Assembly: GCA_017474125.1 (NCBI GenBank)
Contig: JAFVIF010000045.1
Coordinates: forward strand, 1-64,000
Length of the DNA stretch: 64,000 nt
From: Clostridia bacterium
Lineage (GTDB): Bacteria; Bacillota; Clostridia; Oscillospirales; Acutalibacteraceae
Direction: 5' to 3'
Under the pieces are notes generated by a model. The model saw only the letters and a list, made by a program, of their open reading frames with translations, did no database searches and was not told the DNA's origin. This document shows positions 24,245 through 33,897 of this stretch, piece after piece; the stretch's first letter is position 1; every line of letters starts with the position of its first letter. The translations under genes and the position numbers were made by a program.

Positions 24245-26131
24245 ATGAGACTTATAATTGCTAAAATAGGTAATAACGCTACCGTTTCTTTTGCCGTGGA
24301 GGAGCTTATCCGCCTTATAAAGGAAATGGATTCTACCGTTGTTTTAGACGTAAGAAAATACAACGCCTTTGACGAAACGGTGAAAAATGCTCTTTGGGTA
24401 GGCTTGGGCTTTGCCGAAAAAAGTGATAAGGACACTGTTTATATCGATGTGAAAGACGGTGTTGGTTTTATCAGCGCTTCTAACGAAAGAACTGTGCTTG
24501 TTGCCGTTTACCGTTTTATGAAGGAGCTTGGTTGCCGCTATCTTTACCCCGGTAAAGAAGGGGAGAGTATTCCTAAAAAAGCACTTTGCGAAAAAGATTT
24601 AACCGTAAGTGTAAACGAAACTGCATCTTTTGGAAACAGAGGAATTTGTATAGAGGGTACCGTTTCTTACGAGCACGTTTATAATATGATAGACTGGTTG
24701 CCCAAGGTTGGTATGAATGAATACTTCTTCCAGTGCTTAACACCCGCTACCTTCTTTAATCAGTATTACAGAAGCTTTGGCGAAGAGCTTGAGGACAGCG
24801 AAGTTGACGCTATAATAAGGGCATTAGACGAGGATATTGTAAAGCGCGGTCTTAAATATCAGGCGGTAGGCCACGGCTGGACCTGTAAGCCCTTTGGACT
24901 TAAGGCTTCGGGCTGGTATGAATATGAAGGAGAGCCGCCAAAGGAAATTAAAGAAATACTTGCTCAGCTTGACGGAGAAAGAAAATTCAGAGGTAATAAG
25001 CCGCTTAACACAAATCTTTGTTATTCTAACGAAACCGTTAGACGCAAAATGGTTGACTGTGTTGTAGATTACTGTAAAAACAATCAGCATAAGGATTATA
25101 TTGCTGTCTGGATGGCAGACGGCGGTAATAACCATTGCGAATGTGAAGAATGTAAGAAAAAAGCTCCGTCAGATTATCTTATTATGATGATGAATGACTT
25201 GGACGAAAAGTTAGCGGAGCAGGGAATAAATACCAAAATATTGTTGCCCTTTTATAACGATTTAATGTGGGCGCCCGAAACCGAAAAGCTTAATAACCCC
25301 GACCGTTTCGCTCTTGATTTTGCTCCCATTTCCCGTTCCTATTCCGTTTCTTACGCAGACTATGATTTTAATGAAGAAATAGAAACAGAACCGTATAAAA
25401 GGAACCAAAACTCCTTTAAGCGCTCTCTGCCCGAAACTGTGGCAATGTTTAAAAAATGGCAAAACGGTCAGCAAATCAAGGACGTTATGCTTTTTGACTA
25501 CCACCTTATGTGGGACCACCACTATGACCCGGGATACTATCAGGTGGCAAAGCTTTTGCAAAAGGATATGGCTTCTCTTGATAAATTGGGTCTTGACGGA
25601 ATGATAAGCTGTCAGCTTCAGAGAATTGCTTTCCCCACAAATCTGCCTATGTACTGTATGGCAAAAACCTTGTGGAACAAAAACGAAACCTTTGAAAATA
25701 TTGCTAAAGAATATTATCTTGCCGCTTACGGCGAATACGCAGACGTAGTAGAAGAATACCTTTCGGCTTTGTCAAAATATTTTGTGCCCGAAGTGCTTAG
25801 GGGCGAAAAGCCTTATAAGGCAGAAGAAATGATAAAGCAGTATAACGAGGCCAAATCCTTTATCGGCGACTTTAAAGCAAAATACATAGATAAGCTTAAA
25901 AATGAAGTGAAGGCCTTTGAATACCTTGCTTACCACGCAGAGCTTGTAAAATACTATGCCGATATTTATATTGACCGCTTTAATAAAAATGAAGAAGGCG
26001 TAAAGGAAAAGGTAAAGGTATTTTCTAAAATGTGCGAGGATTTAAGAGAAGCTACCGATACCGTGCTCGATGATAACTTCCTAAAGGGCGACGTTTACAA
26101 TAACCTTATTGGTTGGAGAAGAACAATTTAA
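24245..26131 (+). CDS. DUF4838 protein, glycoside-hydrolase-like (copy 1 of 3)
   Basis: A 628-residue protein. The N-terminal alpha/beta domain (about 1-115) has the pattern seen before GH20/GH67-type barrels: a Gly-rich strand, NERTVLVAVYRFMKELGC, then PGKEGE. A TIM-barrel-like region follows (DWLPKVGMN; AVGHGWTC; ADGGNNHCECEEC, the DUF4838 Cys cluster), then a helical C-terminal region from about 480. Such proteins occur in glycan-use loci, but the reaction is unproven. No signal peptide is present, so it acts inside the cell if active. Copies 2 and 3 follow on the same strand, three bases apart or so, from one promoter. Confidence 0.8.
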   Translation: MRLIIAKIGNNATVSFAVEELIRLIKEMDSTVVLDVRKYNAFDETVKNALWVGLGFAEKSDKDTVYIDVKDGVGFISASNERTVLVAVYRFMKELGCRYLYPGKEGESIPKKALCEKDLTVSVNETASFGNRGICIEGTVSYEHVYNMIDWLPKVGMNEYFFQCLTPATFFNQYYRSFGEELEDSEVDAIIRALDEDIVKRGLKYQAVGHGWTCKPFGLKASGWYEYEGEPPKEIKEILAQLDGERKFRGNKPLNTNLCYSNETVRRKMVDCVVDYCKNNQHKDYIAVWMADGGNNHCECEECKKKAPSDYLIMMMNDLDEKLAEQGINTKILLPFYNDLMWAPETEKLNNPDRFALDFAPISRSYSVSYADYDFNEEIETEPYKRNQNSFKRSLPETVAMFKKWQNGQQIKDVMLFDYHLMWDHHYDPGYYQVAKLLQKDMASLDKLGLDGMISCQLQRIAFPTNLPMYCMAKTLWNKNETFENIAKEYYLAAYGEYADVVEEYLSALSKYFVPEVLRGEKPYKAEEMIKQYNEAKSFIGDFKAKYIDKLKNEVKAFEYLAYHAELVKYYADIYIDRFNKNEEGVKEKVKVFSKMCEDLREATDTVLDDNFLKGDVYNNLIGWRRTI

Positions 26132-26143
26132 TAGGTGCTTTTT

Positions 26144-28030
26144 ATGAAACTCACAATTGCTAAAATAGGTGATAATAAAACTGTTTCCTTTGCCGTGGAG
26201 GAGCTTATCCGCCTTATAAAGAAAATGGATTCTACCCTTGTTCTCGACGTGCGAAAATACGACGCTTTTAATGAAACTGTTAAAAATGCCCTCTGGGTAG
26301 GTCTTGGCTTTACCGAAAAAAGCGATAAGGACACTGTTTGTATAGACGTAAAAGAAGGCGTTGGCTTCATCAGCGCTTCTAACGAAAGAACTGTGCTTGT
26401 TGCCGTTTACCGTTTTATGAAAGAAATGGGTTGCACTTTTCTTTACCCCGGCAAAGAAGGGGAGAGTATTCCTAAAAAAGCACTTTGCGAAAAAAATTTA
26501 ACCGTAAGTGTAAGCGAAACTGCTTCGTACGGTCATAGAGGAATTTGTATCGAGGGTACCGTTTCTTACGAGCACGTTTACAATATGATAGACTGGTTGC
26601 CTAAGGTGGGTATGAATGAATATCACTTCCAGTTCTTAACACCCGCTACCTTTTTTAATCAGTTTTACAGAAATTTTTCAGATGAACTTGAAGACAGCGA
26701 AGTAGACGCTATAATAAGGGCATTAGACGAGGATATTATAAAACGCGGTCTTAAATATCAGGCTGTAGGCCATGGCTGGACCTGCGCTCCTTTCGGTCTT
26801 GTAGCATCAAGCTGGAATGAATTTAAGGGTGAACCGAGCGAAGAAATTAAAAATATACTTGCTATGCGTGACGGTGAACGCAAATTCAATAAAAACATTC
26901 CGCTCAATACTAATCTCTGTTATTCAAACGAAACCGTCAGAACTAAAATGGTTGATTACATAGTCGATTATTGTAAAAATAATAAGCATAAGGATTATAT
27001 CGCTTTCTCGATGGCGGATGGTAATAATAATCACTGCGAATGCGAAAACTGTAAAAAGAAGATACCGTCGGATTTTCTGGTTATGATGGCTAATGAAGTG
27101 GATGAAAAATTAACCGCAAACGGTTTGGATTCAAAAATCATACTGTCTTCCTATAATGATTTAATGTGGGCGCCCGAAACCGAAAAGCTTAATAACCCCG
27201 ACCGTTTCGCTCTTGATTTTGCTCCCATTTCCCGTTCCTATTCCGTTTCTTACGCAGACTATGATTTTAATGAAGAAATAGAATTAGAACCTTATAGAAG
27301 AAACGAAAACGTCTTTAAATATTCGCTTCCAAAGGCTGTGGCAATGTTTAAAAAGTGGAAAGAAGAACAAAGCATTAAAGACGTTATGCTTTTCGACTAC
27401 CATCTTATGTGGGACCACCACTATGACCCCGGATACTACGGTGTAGCAAAAATTCTCCAAAAGGATATGGCTTCTTTAGATAAAATCGGACTTGACGGAA
27501 TGATAAGCTGTCAGCTTCAGCGTATTGCCTTCCCCAATAACCTGCCTATGTACTGTATGGCAAAAACCTTGTGGAACAAAAACGAAACCTTTGACGATAT
27601 TGCTAAAGAATATTATCTTGCCGCTTACGGCGAATATGCAGACGTGGTAGAAGAATATATGAGCACTCTATCAAAGCTTTTCGTTCCCGAAGTGCTCAGA
27701 GGTGAAAAGCCTTATGACGCAAAGGAAATGACCGAAAAATATGAAAAAGCAAAGCAGGTCGTTGAAGGGTTTATTAACAATTACATTTTGAAGCTTAAAG
27801 AAAACTCTAAACTATGGCAATATCTTTTCCATCACGCACAGCTTGTTAAAATCTATGCAGACGTTTATATTGCAAGATTTAACGGTAACGAAGACGAATG
27901 TAAGGCCAAAGCTCAAGAAATTTATGATTACGTCAACAGTATAAGAACCTTTGCCGATACTGTGCTTGATGATAATTTCTTAAGAGGTGACGTATATAAC
28001 AACCTGTTTGGTTGGAGAAAAACAATTTAA
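26144..28030 (+). CDS. DUF4838 protein, glycoside-hydrolase-like (copy 2 of 3)
   Basis: A 628-residue paralogue with the same domain order as copy 1. It starts at the ATG after AGGTG rather than the GTG nine bases earlier. DNA identity to its neighbours is uneven. A 126-base block at 27158-27283 is identical to 25259-25384 in copy 1, while the first 260 or so bases are nearly identical to copy 3. The Cys cluster is CECENC and the His-Gly-Trp-Thr-Cys motif is kept. Expression is from the shared promoter. The function is as uncertain as for copy 1. Confidence 0.8.
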   Translation: MKLTIAKIGDNKTVSFAVEELIRLIKKMDSTLVLDVRKYDAFNETVKNALWVGLGFTEKSDKDTVCIDVKEGVGFISASNERTVLVAVYRFMKEMGCTFLYPGKEGESIPKKALCEKNLTVSVSETASYGHRGICIEGTVSYEHVYNMIDWLPKVGMNEYHFQFLTPATFFNQFYRNFSDELEDSEVDAIIRALDEDIIKRGLKYQAVGHGWTCAPFGLVASSWNEFKGEPSEEIKNILAMRDGERKFNKNIPLNTNLCYSNETVRTKMVDYIVDYCKNNKHKDYIAFSMADGNNNHCECENCKKKIPSDFLVMMANEVDEKLTANGLDSKIILSSYNDLMWAPETEKLNNPDRFALDFAPISRSYSVSYADYDFNEEIELEPYRRNENVFKYSLPKAVAMFKKWKEEQSIKDVMLFDYHLMWDHHYDPGYYGVAKILQKDMASLDKIGLDGMISCQLQRIAFPNNLPMYCMAKTLWNKNETFDDIAKEYYLAAYGEYADVVEEYMSTLSKLFVPEVLRGEKPYDAKEMTEKYEKAKQVVEGFINNYILKLKENSKLWQYLFHHAQLVKIYADVYIARFNGNEDECKAKAQEIYDYVNSIRTFADTVLDDNFLRGDVYNNLFGWRKTI

Positions 28031-28042
28031 GAGGTGCTTTTT

Positions 28043-29917
28043 ATGAAACTTACAATTGCTAAAATAGGTGATAACAAAACAGTTTCCTTCGCCGTGGAGG
28101 AGCTTGTCCGCCTTATAAAGGAAATGGATTCTACCCTTGTTCTCGACGTGCGAAAATACGACGCTTTTGACAAAACAGTTAAAAATGCCCTCTGGGTAGG
28201 TCTTGGCTTTACCGAAAAAAGCGATAAGGACACTGTTTATATAGACGTAAAAGAAGGCGTTGGCTTCATCAGCGCTTCTAACGAAAGAACTGTGCTTATT
28301 GCCGTTTACCGCTTTATGAAGGAGCTTGGCTGCCGCTTTATACGCCCCGGTAAGGACGGCGAAAAAATACCGGAGAAAAAGCTTTCCGCTTCTTTGCTTA
28401 ACGTGAAATTAAAGGAAACCGCTTCTTACAATCACAGAGGTGTATGTATTGAAGGAAGCGCAGGTTCTGAACATATATATAATATGGTTGACTGGCTTCC
28501 TAAGGTGGGAATGAATGCCTACTTTAAGCAGTTTTTTACCCCCGCAACCTTCTTTAAGCGTTACTACGGTGATGATATGACTGCAGGTGACGTTAACGCT
28601 ATTATGGATGCGGTGGAAGAAGAAATTGAAAAGCGCGGCTGTAAGTATCATACCGTAGGTCACGGTTGGACCTGTGAGCCCTTTGGTATTGAGGCTACGG
28701 GATGGGATAAATTCCCCGAAGCACCGGAAGCTATAAAGCCGTATCTTGCCCTTGTGGGAGGCAAAAGAGACTTCCGTTACGGCATTGCACTTAATACTAA
28801 CCTATGCTATTCCAATCCGGAAGTTCAGGAAAAAATGGTTAATTGCATTGTGGATTATTGCAAAAAACACCCGTTAGAGGATTACGTTCATTTTTGGCTT
28901 GCCGACGGCAGAAACAACCACTGCGAATGTGAAAACTGCCAAAAGCACACACCCTCTGATTTTTACGTTATACTGCTTAATAAGCTTGATAAGCAGCTTA
29001 CTAAAGAAAATATAAACACTAAGATAGTTTGCCTGCTTTATAACGAGCTTATGTTTGCCCCCGAAACCGAAAAGCTTAGTAATCCCGATCGCTTTACCCT
29101 TATGTTTGCTCCCATTACCCGTACATATTCCACTTCTTATGACGAGGTTGATTTGGATGAAAAAATAGAGCTTGAGCCTTACGTTCGTAATAATATAAGC
29201 CGTCCCGCTTCGGTTGCGGTAAGCGTTGAAAGGCTTAGAATGTGGCAAAGGGAGCAAGGCTTTAAGGATAGCTTCCTCTTTGACTACCACCTTATGTGGG
29301 ACCACCACTATGACCCCGGTTATTACGAAGTAGCAGAAATTCTGCAAAGGGATATGGCTTCTCTTGATAAATTGGGACTCGACGGAATGGTTAGCTGTCA
29401 GCTACAGCGCACCGCACTACCCACCGCACTTCCTCTTTACGCTATGGCAGAGGCTCTTTGGGATAAAAATAAATCCTTTAAAGAAATTTCCAAGGAGTAT
29501 TTTGCCGCCGCTTTCGGCGAGGATGCTGATACGGTAGAAGGCTATATGGCAGAGCTTTCCCGTCTGTTTGAGCCTAAGGTGCTTAGAGGAAGTAAGCCTT
29601 TTGAAAAGGAAGCTATGGCACAGCAATACGAAAAGGCAAAGGAAACCGTAGAGGACTTTAAAAAGAACTGTATTGAAAAGAAAAAGGAGATTTCCAAGGA
29701 TTGGGAATACCTTTATTACCACGCAGAAATGGTTAAGCTTTACGCTGACGCATATATTCTTTATTTCAGAGGCAAGGATGAAGAAAGTAAGGCAGCCATA
29801 GAAGCGCTTAAACAGTACGTTGACGAAACAAAAGCTTACACCGATTCCGTACTGGACGATTTCTTCTTAAAGGGAGATATTTATAATAATATTTTCGGCT
29901 GGAGAAAAACAATATAA
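28043..29917 (+). CDS. DUF4838 protein, glycoside-hydrolase-like (copy 3 of 3)
   Basis: A 624-residue paralogue, most divergent in the middle and C-terminal thirds. The N-terminal domain is almost that of copy 2 in DNA, but after about residue 100 it differs (for example KFPEAPEAIKPYL and LNTNLCYSNPEVQEK where the others have ETVR). The shared motifs VGHGWTC, the Cys cluster CECENC and a DYHLMWDHHYDPG segment are kept, the last in all three copies. It is the last gene of the operon and is followed by a strong terminator. Divergence in substrate-facing regions suggests each copy may bind a different glycan. Confidence 0.8.
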   Translation: MKLTIAKIGDNKTVSFAVEELVRLIKEMDSTLVLDVRKYDAFDKTVKNALWVGLGFTEKSDKDTVYIDVKEGVGFISASNERTVLIAVYRFMKELGCRFIRPGKDGEKIPEKKLSASLLNVKLKETASYNHRGVCIEGSAGSEHIYNMVDWLPKVGMNAYFKQFFTPATFFKRYYGDDMTAGDVNAIMDAVEEEIEKRGCKYHTVGHGWTCEPFGIEATGWDKFPEAPEAIKPYLALVGGKRDFRYGIALNTNLCYSNPEVQEKMVNCIVDYCKKHPLEDYVHFWLADGRNNHCECENCQKHTPSDFYVILLNKLDKQLTKENINTKIVCLLYNELMFAPETEKLSNPDRFTLMFAPITRTYSTSYDEVDLDEKIELEPYVRNNISRPASVAVSVERLRMWQREQGFKDSFLFDYHLMWDHHYDPGYYEVAEILQRDMASLDKLGLDGMVSCQLQRTALPTALPLYAMAEALWDKNKSFKEISKEYFAAAFGEDADTVEGYMAELSRLFEPKVLRGSKPFEKEAMAQQYEKAKETVEDFKKNCIEKKKEISKDWEYLYYHAEMVKLYADAYILYFRGKDEESKAAIEALKQYVDETKAYTDSVLDDFFLKGDIYNNIFGWRKTI

Positions 29918-29922
29918 AATAA

Positions 29923-29965
29923 AAAACCGTGTACCCTTGGCCTTAACAAGGGTACACGGTTTTTG
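29923..29965. terminator. Strong terminator after the DUF4838 operon
   Basis: A 17-bp perfect stem (AAAACCGTGTACCCTTG) with a 7-base loop and a T-run. The A-run on the left also allows termination of the convergent gene. Confidence 0.85.
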
Positions 29966-29974
29966 CTTTAGGGA

Positions 29975-30811
29975 TTAATCTTCGTTTTCGTTTATAAAGT
30001 ATTTTTTAATAAGAATTACGGCTAATATCATAGTGGCAACCTCAACACCTGCGCCTGCGGCGGCTAAAAAGTTGCCCGAAAGGTTTGTTAAAGCCGAAAT
30101 GCCGCCGAATACAGCAAATACGATAAGCCAGGTTTTAGCGCCTTTTGCCTTTTCAATAGCCCACGTACCGCTTTCGGCACTTATGCAAACCGATTTTGCA
30201 AAGCGGCGGATTTTAGAAAGACCGATAGCGTTAAATATTATACCGAAAACGCCTGTAATGGTAAATACAATAAAGAATATCCAACCGAATAAGGGTAATA
30301 TTTCTCTCATGGTAATGCCGATTTGGCTGAGTATCTGCTCAAACTCGTGCACCTCCATGCCCGATACCCTAAGACCCTCGTAAAAGCCATTGATAAATTC
30401 GTTTTGAACCTCGCTAACACCGGATATTAACGTAAAAATAAGCGCGAAAATAAGGCCTAATACTATAAATAAGCTGAAGGCAACGTAATTTATAATATAC
30501 ATTGCATAAACCGTACCGCTTACGTTTTTAAGCTGTTTGTGTTCAAGTACACCCTTTTTACCGTTGTTATAGGCAATCCACAGGAAAATGGCAATAAGTA
30601 TGTTTAAAAGCTGAATGCTTCCGCCAAACAATGATAAACCGCAGGAAACGGTTAATAATATGCAAAGGGTTAAAAACTTTTTGTCCTGCAAAAGGGAAAG
30701 AAGCCTTTCAAAAACAGGGTTGACGGGTGCTACGTAGCGGTTATCCGCTCCGCAGGCGGGACAAAAGGTGAAGGGCTGCTCGTGTTCAAAGCTGCAATTA
30801 TTGCATTTCAT
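29975..30811 (-). CDS. Zinc-ribbon multi-pass membrane protein of unknown function
   Basis: A 278-residue protein. An N-terminal zinc ribbon is formed by Cys3-x-x-Cys6 and Cys17-Pro-Ala-Cys20. Five or six hydrophobic segments follow, with the first two close together at about 45-80 and others at about 105-130, 165-195, 220-240 and 245-270. The short domain before a membrane region is a common Firmicutes architecture with no fixed function. A GGAGGAATTTTT site precedes the ATG. It is convergent with the DUF4838 operon and seems to be a single-gene unit. Confidence 0.7.
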   Translation of the reverse strand: MKCNNCSFEHEQPFTFCPACGADNRYVAPVNPVFERLLSLLQDKKFLTLCILLTVSCGLSLFGGSIQLLNILIAIFLWIAYNNGKKGVLEHKQLKNVSGTVYAMYIINYVAFSLFIVLGLIFALIFTLISGVSEVQNEFINGFYEGLRVSGMEVHEFEQILSQIGITMREILPLFGWIFFIVFTITGVFGIIFNAIGLSKIRRFAKSVCISAESGTWAIEKAKGAKTWLIVFAVFGGISALTNLSGNFLAAAGAGVEVATMILAVILIKKYFINENED

Positions 30812-30883
30812 AAAAATTCCTCCTTAAGCTTTGTGCTTTTATTTTATCATTAAATCGGCGCTATTACAACATTTTTTTGCAAA

Positions 30884-30917
30884 AAAACCTAACGGCTTGT
30901 TCCGTTAGGCTTTTTAA
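30884..30917 (-). terminator. Terminator of the large secreted protein gene
   Basis: Read on the minus strand: AAAAAGCCTAACGG, loop AACAAG, CCGTTAGG and seven Ts. Confidence 0.8.
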
Positions 30918-30925
30918 GTTAAATA

Positions 30926-33766
30926 TTAATTTTCGGGGGTAACGTAGTCGAAGTTAAAGTAATTGGTCCATTCCCATACCTCGCCGATAGCGTTTGTTCT
31001 GCCTGCGTTGGCTTTATAATATACCTTGTTATCGTTATAGGGACGAATCCATACGTAGTTTTGGAAGGTATCGGTAAGACCTTTAATGTTTTTGTAACCA
31101 ACGGTGGCTTTATAGCCGCTATCCTTACTGTAAGCAATCGCATAGGCAGGGCCGTTATAAGAAGAATAGCCAAAGCCTTCAGCGCCCTGACCGTAGCCTG
31201 TGGCATCTACGGTATCAACGTAGCTTCCGTCCCATTTATAGTATTCAACTATGTCGGTGATTTTAGTTTTACCGGAATAACGGCCTATGGTAAACATACA
31301 TACCATGGGAACGTCGTTTTTAAAATCGCCTACAAGCCAATTTACCTTTTGGTCAACCACAATTCCATCCTTGCTGTTAAATGTGTAGTAAAGATAATGC
31401 TCGCATACGGCGGTGCCGACTTTGTTTTCGGCAGTGCCCGAAGCACAACGGTACATAGTTGTATCGGTTTCAAAGGTTATGTTGTTGCATTGCACAATGC
31501 CTTCGGCTTGGGATTTTAAGGAGATTTCCTTGCCATCAACATAAAAACGGGCGTATTTCATAATTTCGTCGCCGTGGTAACCGCCTATAAAATCGCTTGC
31601 GCCTTTTTCCTTTATGGCAAGCTCCAATTCGCCCGCGTGCAGAATATTTTGCATTTTAACGGTAAAGCTGTCGCCGTTTTTCTCAACTAATTCAGCGCCC
31701 TTAATACGGTAGGTTTCCTGATTATAGCCTGTGTTTGCCTTTTGGGCAAGGGTTATATCCTCCGGCTGTTCGCTATAGGTGTAATACATATTGTAGCGAA
31801 TGAAGTATTTGCCCGATGGATCGGAGGTTGGAATATAAATGTGAAGGTTTTTATAATCGGTACCGCTTACGTCAACAAGCTCGTAATACATATCCCTTTT
31901 CCCACTCTTTTCCTTTACCGAGTTAACGCTTTCGTTTATTATTTCACTATAAAATACCGTGCCGTCGGAAAGAATAAGGTAGCCCCTGATAGCAAGCTTT
32001 TTGTCATAATGCTTTTCCTCAATATCCTTCAAATAAGCGCTATAGGTTATTTTTTCGCTATCGGCGTCGTAATCCCAACAATTTGAAAGATTATCGGTTT
32101 CTGTTTTGTAAATATAAGGATTACTTTCTGCACTTGTTAAGTTTAAATCGGAAAGGGTGAAAAGCTTATCTTCAGCCGCGTATAACATTCCGCGCTTTTC
32201 TATAGAAAGCTTTTTGGAATCAACGATAATCTCTTCGCCGTTTGCATCGTAGCTGAAGTAGAAGCGTAAAGCCTGTTTTCCGTCTGCTTCGGCTTTTAAA
32301 ACAGAGGTGCCTGCAGATTCAACAACCTTGCTTATAATGCAGGTATCAATATAAACTCCTGCCGCGCCGCTTGTGGTTATATTAAGCACGGGAGCAAGGT
32401 AAAGGTCGGCGTTTTCGCCCTTTACGTCGGCGGTGTAATAAAGAACTGCCGTTTTCCATACAGTGCCGTCGTTAAGCGAGGCTTTTGCTATGGTTTGGGT
32501 GTTGGCGGTTATACAGTCACTTTTTATAATATCCGAAGCGCTGTTGCCCGAAGTGAAGCGGAGGGTAACGTCGCCTGTGTTGTTGGTGTCTACTGCGCGA
32601 TAGTGTAAGGAAAGACGATATGTCGCGCCGTTCTTCAGCTCGTAACCGCTGCCTATATATACAGCCTTATCAGCTGCGCTGTCAGCAGTGAATTTTAATG
32701 CTTTACTGCCCGTGTAGGCGGCTTCATCACTAATCTGTGCGCCGCTTGGAATAGCATCACTCAATTCCTTAAAGCCGATAGTAGCGTTGCTCTGATTTTT
32801 TATAGTTTTACGGGTTGTAAAGCTGTCAAAGCCGCAAAAGGCTACCTGATTTTCAATAGTAACGTTTTCGTTTGCTACGTAATAGGTGATGCTGCCCGAT
32901 GTGGGGAAGGTTGCATTGCTGACCGCAGTTTCCAAAGCGCTGTCAGCGTAAAGAGTGGAGGGCTTCTTTATGTATTGACTTTTTGAATTAATTAAATAGC
33001 TTTCCTCAATCTTTTCTTCTTCTAAGGCGAAGGGGGCTCCCGCTTCACCAAAGTAATGGGTTTGGTTGCCTGAATTAACGTCATGAAGAATTATGGAAGG
33101 AAGAGTACTTATTTTAAGAGATGTAACCGTAATATCTATATCGGATTTTGCGGTAGAATTGAGCAATATGTAAAGTCTGTCATATAAAGTGCTGCCGTCT
33201 ACAGGCACGTCGGATATTGTTAAATAACCAACCGCGGTATTAATGCCGAGTTCACTGATAATAACCGATTCGGTGCCGTTTGCCGTAGTGGTTAAATCCT
33301 TGCGCTTTGCCTTTCCGTTGGTGGCGTGATCGGCGTTACCGCCGTTTGGTGCAAAAGCGGCACCGAGGGTAATGGTAGCGCTGTTGCCTAAGGTAACGCA
33401 GTTATAGGAAAGCTCTATTTTATAACAGGTGTTTGCGGTTATAGCAAATATATCGGAAGATTTGCCTGTTTTTGAAACGGGGAAGACGTTGTGTCCAAGC
33501 AGATGAGTTCTGTCACCGCCGCTTGGATTATAAAAGACTTCGTCGGCTTCTCGGAAGTAACGTAAACCGTCGTCTGTGATGTTGAAGGCAAACTTTCCTA
33601 CTATTTCTTTTCCGTTTGAATCGTAAATCTTTTTAAAGCAGGCGGTGCTGCTGAAGTCGGAAAAATCGGTTTCAAAGCCGCCGGCGGCAGCATTTACCGC
33701 AAAAACACCGCTGAAAACAGAGATGATGAGTATTATGGCTAATAACAGGCTTAACGTTTTTTTCAT
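30926..33766 (-). CDS. Large secreted protein of unknown function
   Basis: A 946-residue protein with a clear N-terminal signal peptide: a Lys-Lys start, a hydrophobic core (LSLLLAIILIISVFSGVF) and a cleavage site near Ala26. The rest is polar and beta-rich, with alternating modules that look like carbohydrate-binding or Ig-like sandwiches (for instance around 340-470, with a typical YRLSLHYRAVD strand pair). I see no catalytic motif, dockerin or cell-wall anchor. An extended SigA promoter lies upstream (33821-33849) and a terminator downstream, so it is its own unit. It is probably a surface or matrix protein binding polysaccharide, but this is a weak inference. Confidence 0.65.
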   Translation of the reverse strand: MKKTLSLLLAIILIISVFSGVFAVNAAAGGFETDFSDFSSTACFKKIYDSNGKEIVGKFAFNITDDGLRYFREADEVFYNPSGGDRTHLLGHNVFPVSKTGKSSDIFAITANTCYKIELSYNCVTLGNSATITLGAAFAPNGGNADHATNGKAKRKDLTTTANGTESVIISELGINTAVGYLTISDVPVDGSTLYDRLYILLNSTAKSDIDITVTSLKISTLPSIILHDVNSGNQTHYFGEAGAPFALEEEKIEESYLINSKSQYIKKPSTLYADSALETAVSNATFPTSGSITYYVANENVTIENQVAFCGFDSFTTRKTIKNQSNATIGFKELSDAIPSGAQISDEAAYTGSKALKFTADSAADKAVYIGSGYELKNGATYRLSLHYRAVDTNNTGDVTLRFTSGNSASDIIKSDCITANTQTIAKASLNDGTVWKTAVLYYTADVKGENADLYLAPVLNITTSGAAGVYIDTCIISKVVESAGTSVLKAEADGKQALRFYFSYDANGEEIIVDSKKLSIEKRGMLYAAEDKLFTLSDLNLTSAESNPYIYKTETDNLSNCWDYDADSEKITYSAYLKDIEEKHYDKKLAIRGYLILSDGTVFYSEIINESVNSVKEKSGKRDMYYELVDVSGTDYKNLHIYIPTSDPSGKYFIRYNMYYTYSEQPEDITLAQKANTGYNQETYRIKGAELVEKNGDSFTVKMQNILHAGELELAIKEKGASDFIGGYHGDEIMKYARFYVDGKEISLKSQAEGIVQCNNITFETDTTMYRCASGTAENKVGTAVCEHYLYYTFNSKDGIVVDQKVNWLVGDFKNDVPMVCMFTIGRYSGKTKITDIVEYYKWDGSYVDTVDATGYGQGAEGFGYSSYNGPAYAIAYSKDSGYKATVGYKNIKGLTDTFQNYVWIRPYNDNKVYYKANAGRTNAIGEVWEWTNYFNFDYVTPEN

Positions 33767-33820
33767 ATTACATTTTCCTCCGCAAAAAAATTAATAATTT
33801 TCGCATTTAACTACAAATTA

Positions 33821-33849
33821 ATTTTATCATATGAAGATATTAAATTCAA
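33821..33849 (-). promoter_or_regulatory. Promoter of the large secreted protein gene
   Basis: On the minus strand, TTGAAT and TAAAAT are 17 bases apart, with TG just upstream of the -10 box. Confidence 0.55.
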
Positions 33850-33897
33850 TTGCAAATATAAACGGAATAACATTGCAAAAATAAACATACTTAAAAT

